DNA of 20,000 nt from contig CM074804.1 of assembly GCA_037447605.1 (NCBI GenBank), positions 365,995 through 385,994 of the forward strand, given 5' to 3'. This document shows positions 16,818-20,000 of this stretch, piece by piece. The notes beneath the pieces are model-generated. The model did no database searches. It saw only the letters and a program-made list of their open reading frames with translations, and had not been told where the DNA came from. The translations under genes and the position numbers were made by a program. Position 1 is the stretch's first letter; every line of letters starts with the position of its first letter. The DNA is from Zygnema circumcarinatum. Taxonomy: Eukaryota > Streptophyta > Zygnematophyceae > Zygnematales > Zygnemataceae.

Positions 16818-18911
16818 ATGAGGGTGCAGTGCGACGTGTGCGAGCGCGCGCTTGCGGGCGTGCTGTGCTGCGCGGACGAGGCCGCGCTCTGTCCGCAGTG
16901 CGACGAGCGCGTCCACGCTGCGAACCGCCTCTCGGCCAAGCACCAGCGCGTGCGCCTCCTGCCGCCCGACAACACCAAGCCCACCTGCGACATCTGCCAG
17001 GTACGGCTGTTGGCGAGATAGGGAGGGAGGGAGAGAGAGCTGGCTAAGGAAGTGGGGTGGGAGGGTTTGGAGAGGGGAGTCGGGGTGGGATGATGGCGGA
17101 GAGAGGACGTGGGGTGTGAGCGGGGTCAGGAGAGGGGACGGGGGGTGGGAGGTTGGAGTGAGGTGCTTTTGGGGAAGTGGAGGGGTGAGGGTAATGGAGG
17201 GCTTAGAATGCAATGGGGAGAGGGGTTGTAAGAGGGGAGGGGGTGATGGATAAGGATTTGGAAAGTATGCTGAAGTGTAGGGAATGGGGGAGATAAGGGA
17301 AATTATTGAATATGAAGATGACAGAAGAAAGGACGGTCTGCGTAAAGAGCGGCAGAGATTGAGGGAAAGAGATGCAATGCCGAGGGAAGGGGGCTGGGTT
17401 AGGGAAGATAATTAGGGTTGAGGGAGGGTGCGAAATGGGTAGGGGCTGGAGCTCAAGGAAGAGGCTATGGGGCTTTAATGAGGAGAGGGTAGAGGACTGA
17501 CTGAAAGTGGGGGCAGTAGTGAGGGAGTGAGGGAGAGTGCAAAGGAGAGGTTTGGACTCAGGGAGTGGCTTTTACCAAGCCCACTTCTTAACGTAGGATT
17601 GCAGAGTCAGGGTTGTGAACCCCTTTCCGAGAAAAATTACGTTGCCTGAACACAATTTATAAGCTCTCTGCTTCTGCAACTCACAAACACCCTTTATCTG
17701 GTCCTTCCTCCGCTCTCTCCCTCCTCGTTCCTTCCCCCGCCATTTCTATCTCTCTCTCTCTTCTACCCCACATCCTCCCACTCCCTCCGTCGCCCCTCCC
17801 TCTCGTCCTCCCTCTCCTTCTCTGCAGGAAAAGTCTGCCTTCTTCTTTTGCCTGGAAGACCGAGCTCTCCTCTGCCGTGACTGCGATGTCTCCATCCACC
17901 TCCCTAATTCGCTCTCCGCCTCTCACAAGCGCTACCTCCTTACGGGCACCCGCGTTGCCTTAGAAGCGATACCCAGCGACTGCCCTGCTGAGCCCTTGGA
18001 GGAAATGCAGGCAGTTCCTGCCCAGGTCGGGGGACACCTGCCTGGAGGAAACGCCCTCGCAGCTTCCTCCCGCCTTGGTGGTCCGAGGACGGCTGGTGAA
18101 GGGCAGTCGTACACCTCCCTAATGTCAGAATCTGGAATAGGTCTATCTGGGGTGGGTGTGACTGCGGGAGGTGCATCTGGGAGAGGTGGACATGGGGGGG
18201 CCCAACTGGCAGCTTCGTCCTTTCCGAGTTCGAGCAGGATGACTCCGACTCGAGGGGACGGAAATATGTCTCTTGGAGGGGGTTCTCCGTTCCCAAGGAG
18301 AAGCAGTTTTACGGATTTCACAACGGAAGTCGTGCCGGGATGGAGAGTCGACGAGCTTTTGAACATTCCGGAGCTCGCGGATGGGTACACTTTGGCGGAT
18401 ATCGGGTCTTCAAAGGTGAGCGGAGGGAGTGAGAGATGGAGAGGGAGTTGGAGAGAGAGAGAGAGAGAGAGAGAGGGAGAAAGGGGGGGGGGGGAAGATT
18501 GTATGGGATCTGAAGGAGGACCTCTGTGTTTTTGAAGGTGTAATCTTTTGCCATCGAGAGTGGCTCCTCCGCCTCTCTCGCTCACCCTTTTTCCTTTCAA
18601 TTTTCCTTATTTGCTTCATTGTGGGGTGGCAGGCGGATGTGGAAGTTGCGAGTTTGGGCGATTTTGATTGGACGGCAGATTTGAGCTTGTTCGATGAGCA
18701 AGTCTATGCGGAGTCGTTGCACGAAGTTCCGTCGTTGCCGAATCCGAACCTGGTCGTAGGGTCCAGCCGGATGCAGTCCACTACTGGGAAGAACAGGTCA
18801 CGTCACGACACGGCAGCAGTTGTCCCAGACTATGACGACGCCTTCTTGGTTCCCGACCTCGGCCTCGAAGCTTCTCCGCCTGCCCCGAAAAGAAGGCGAA
18901 ATTACATGTGA
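16818..18911 (+). CDS. BBX: Double B-box zinc-finger transcriptional regulator (BBX, STO/BBX24-like group)
   Basis: BBX factors with two B-boxes and no CCT domain modulate photomorphogenesis with HY5 and COP1 in the nucleus. Exons 16818-17000, 17828-18415 and 18633-18911, all phase 0, give 349 residues. B-box 1 has ligands C5, C8, C17, D20, C25, C28, H33 and H42; B-box 2 has C57, C60, C69, D72, C77, C80, H85 and H94 and is split by intron 1 just after C60. The middle (about 120-235) is Gly/Ser-rich and looks disordered. Conserved segments follow: WRVDELLNIPELADGY, the exon 2/3 join GSSKAD, FDWTADLSLFDEQ, and DDAFLVPDLG near the C-terminus. In that last block V330-P331 is the VP motif used for COP1 binding in this family, and KRRR at 343-346 may be a nuclear signal. 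No CCT domain is present. Intron 1 (827 bases) is purine-rich and then CT-rich before the acceptor. The start is clear, because MRVQCDVCE is the usual N-terminus. Assignment within the DBB group is less certain. Confidence 0.94.
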
Positions 18912-19119
18912 TGGGTTGGGCTGAAGCTTGACGGAATTAGGGTTTGGATCGTGGACTGAATGTCGGACATTGCCGGAGAGTTCTGTGTTGCGGCATCCGT
19001 TAGATTTTGAGTTTTACGGAATTTTGGTGATGGAACGCGTGAGGGATACTACGGCAGGCTAAGCTTGTCTATCATTGGAGTTCGCAGTCTATTCTTTTTG
19101 GGGGGTTAAAGGGCCAGAA

Positions 19120-19178
19120 GGGGAGGGACAGAGAGAGAGGGAGGGGGAAGGGAGGGAGGGAGGGAGTGGGAGGCAGGG
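19120..19178 (+). repeat. GGGA/GAGA purine tract in BBX 3' flank
   Basis: GAGAGAGAGG is followed by repeated GGGA units with more than four G-triplets, a potential G-quadruplex in the transcript 3' end or just beyond it. Confidence 0.85.
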
Positions 19179-19400
19179 TGTCGGAGGGATTTGGGTTTTG
19201 CTCTCTCAAATACTTCTTTGGAGTATTTGGGAGAGGCATAATGTGGCATGATATGGCTCTCCTTATTTCGAAGCAGGAGTGTTGTATATAGAGAGAAGAT
19301 TGAAATTAATTAGGTTGAGAATTAGTACTGTGCTCCGAGGAAGGCATACGGTATGTCGTGTGCCTCCTGGAAGCGCTGTGGTGTACTGCTTCTTGTCATG

Positions 19401-19487
19401 CCATTTGCACACAAGGGAAAGAGATTTTGCATGGACGGACCGTCGGTGCGCATGGAACGTGTTGTGTGGACTTACTGGTGCAAATGG
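19401..19487. repeat. Inverted repeat, CCATTTGCAC arms
   Basis: Perfect 10-base arms at 19401-19410 and 19478-19487 are separated by 67 bases, with additional partial pairing outside. Function is unknown. Confidence 0.7.
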
Positions 19488-19609
19488 TGATGGGCGGCAT
19501 GGCATGCCGTTGTCACACGAATGCCACATTGCATGGTGATGTCATGTATGCCCACTTTCTCATGTCTGCCATCATTATGGATTGTGCATGCGCCGTGAGG
19601 GGGAGGCGC

Positions 19610-19802
19610 TGACGTCAACCCTATATGAGAGAAAAAATAAGGTACGAATATGTACGGCCTGCGGCTACGACTGCAACTGTCAGAACGTACCGTTAGCCTC
19701 TGACTGCCGGCCGACTGCCGGGCGACCAGATGATGTGGCCATGGAATCAATATCTTGCAAAGTGCGCCAGCTGCGGAGTTCAATAGCAAGCTGACACGTG
19801 TC
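19610..19802. promoter_or_regulatory. Possible promoter elements of a downstream gene
   Basis: TGACGTCA (19610-19617) is a perfect CRE-type bZIP palindrome followed by TATATGAG near 19622. GACACGTGTC (19793-19802) is a perfect extended G-box that shares its ten bases with the BBX upstream palindrome at 15730-15739. The target gene would lie outside the window. Confidence 0.25.
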
Positions 19803-19944
19803 TTGAACGATGTACGTGGAAGAGTCGCTAGAGTTGAATTTGTCGTAATTGTGGTTCGCTGTGGAATGCAACGACACTGGCATGGAGCCTGTTATAGCGA
19901 TGTGATACAGAGGGCGAGCTTTCGCGCGTCATGCAGCGACGCGG

Positions 19945-19998
19945 GGAGGTGGGGGAGGGGGAGGGAGAGGGGGAGGGAGAGGGGGAGGGCGAGGGAGT
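19945..19998 (+). repeat. GGGGGAGGGAGA tandem purine repeat at window end
   Basis: Roughly 12-base GGGGGAGGGAGA units repeat to near the last base, with many G-triplets able to form G-quadruplexes. The tract may continue beyond the window. Confidence 0.9.
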
Positions 19999-20000
19999 GA

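Larger units (their letters stand above)
18912..20000. other. BBX 3' flank and downstream intergenic region
   Basis: The first 200 bases are probably 3' UTR. They are followed by a G-rich purine tract at 19120-19178, AT-richer DNA, an 87-base inverted repeat at 19401-19487, a CRE-like TGACGTCA at 19610, a GACACGTGTC palindrome at 19793 and a G-rich end. The short open frames are not conserved-looking, and I see no gene body. Confidence 0.6.

Noticed and set aside
16568-17213. Minus-strand Ser/Leu-rich open frames opposite BBX exon 1
   Set aside because: They are shadows of the GA tract and of the B-box exon; the plus-strand zinc-ligand pattern is decisive.
1-20000. Operon, bacterial or plasmid origin
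   Set aside because: All four genes have spliceosomal introns and plant-type families; no Shine-Dalgarno or operon structure is present.

Overview
The window is nuclear DNA of a green plant lineage. Evidence: short exons with GT-AG introns, a plant-type proteasome subunit, a mitochondrial Obg-type GTPase, a double B-box factor with the COP1-type VP motif, a plastid protein with a thylakoid CAAD-like domain, telobox-like TTTAGGG motifs, and heavy CT/GA microsatellites in introns and leaders. A seedless land plant or streptophyte alga would fit, but the sequence does not fix the species.

Layout: (1) 69-513 (+), the last two exons of RPT5, a 26S proteasome base ATPase; (2) 1088-3349 (-), an ObgM-like GTPase convergent with RPT5 and carrying a long acidic insertion; (3) 3350-5580, a divergent intergenic region packed with CCAAT and ACGT motifs; (4) about 5585-14562 (+), a 19-coding-exon gene for a predicted 710-residue plastid protein whose N-terminal part matches the CAAD/CURT1 membrane domain and whose remainder is a long coiled coil built partly from repeated exons; (5) 14563-16817, 3' flank, then a G-box/CCAAT-rich promoter and a CT/GA-rich leader; (6) 16818-18911 (+), a three-exon double B-box (BBX) light-signalling regulator; (7) 18912-20000, 3' flank and possibly the start of another promoter.

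The genes look like ordinary, independently expressed nuclear genes, not an operon. Three point to organelle or light biology (mitochondrial ribosome GTPase, putative thylakoid protein, photomorphogenesis factor). That is context only, not evidence of a joint pathway. The most unusual object is the CAAD plus coiled-coil gene. All gene models were assembled by hand from splice signals, reading frame and recalled family motifs; no alignment or structure prediction was run.
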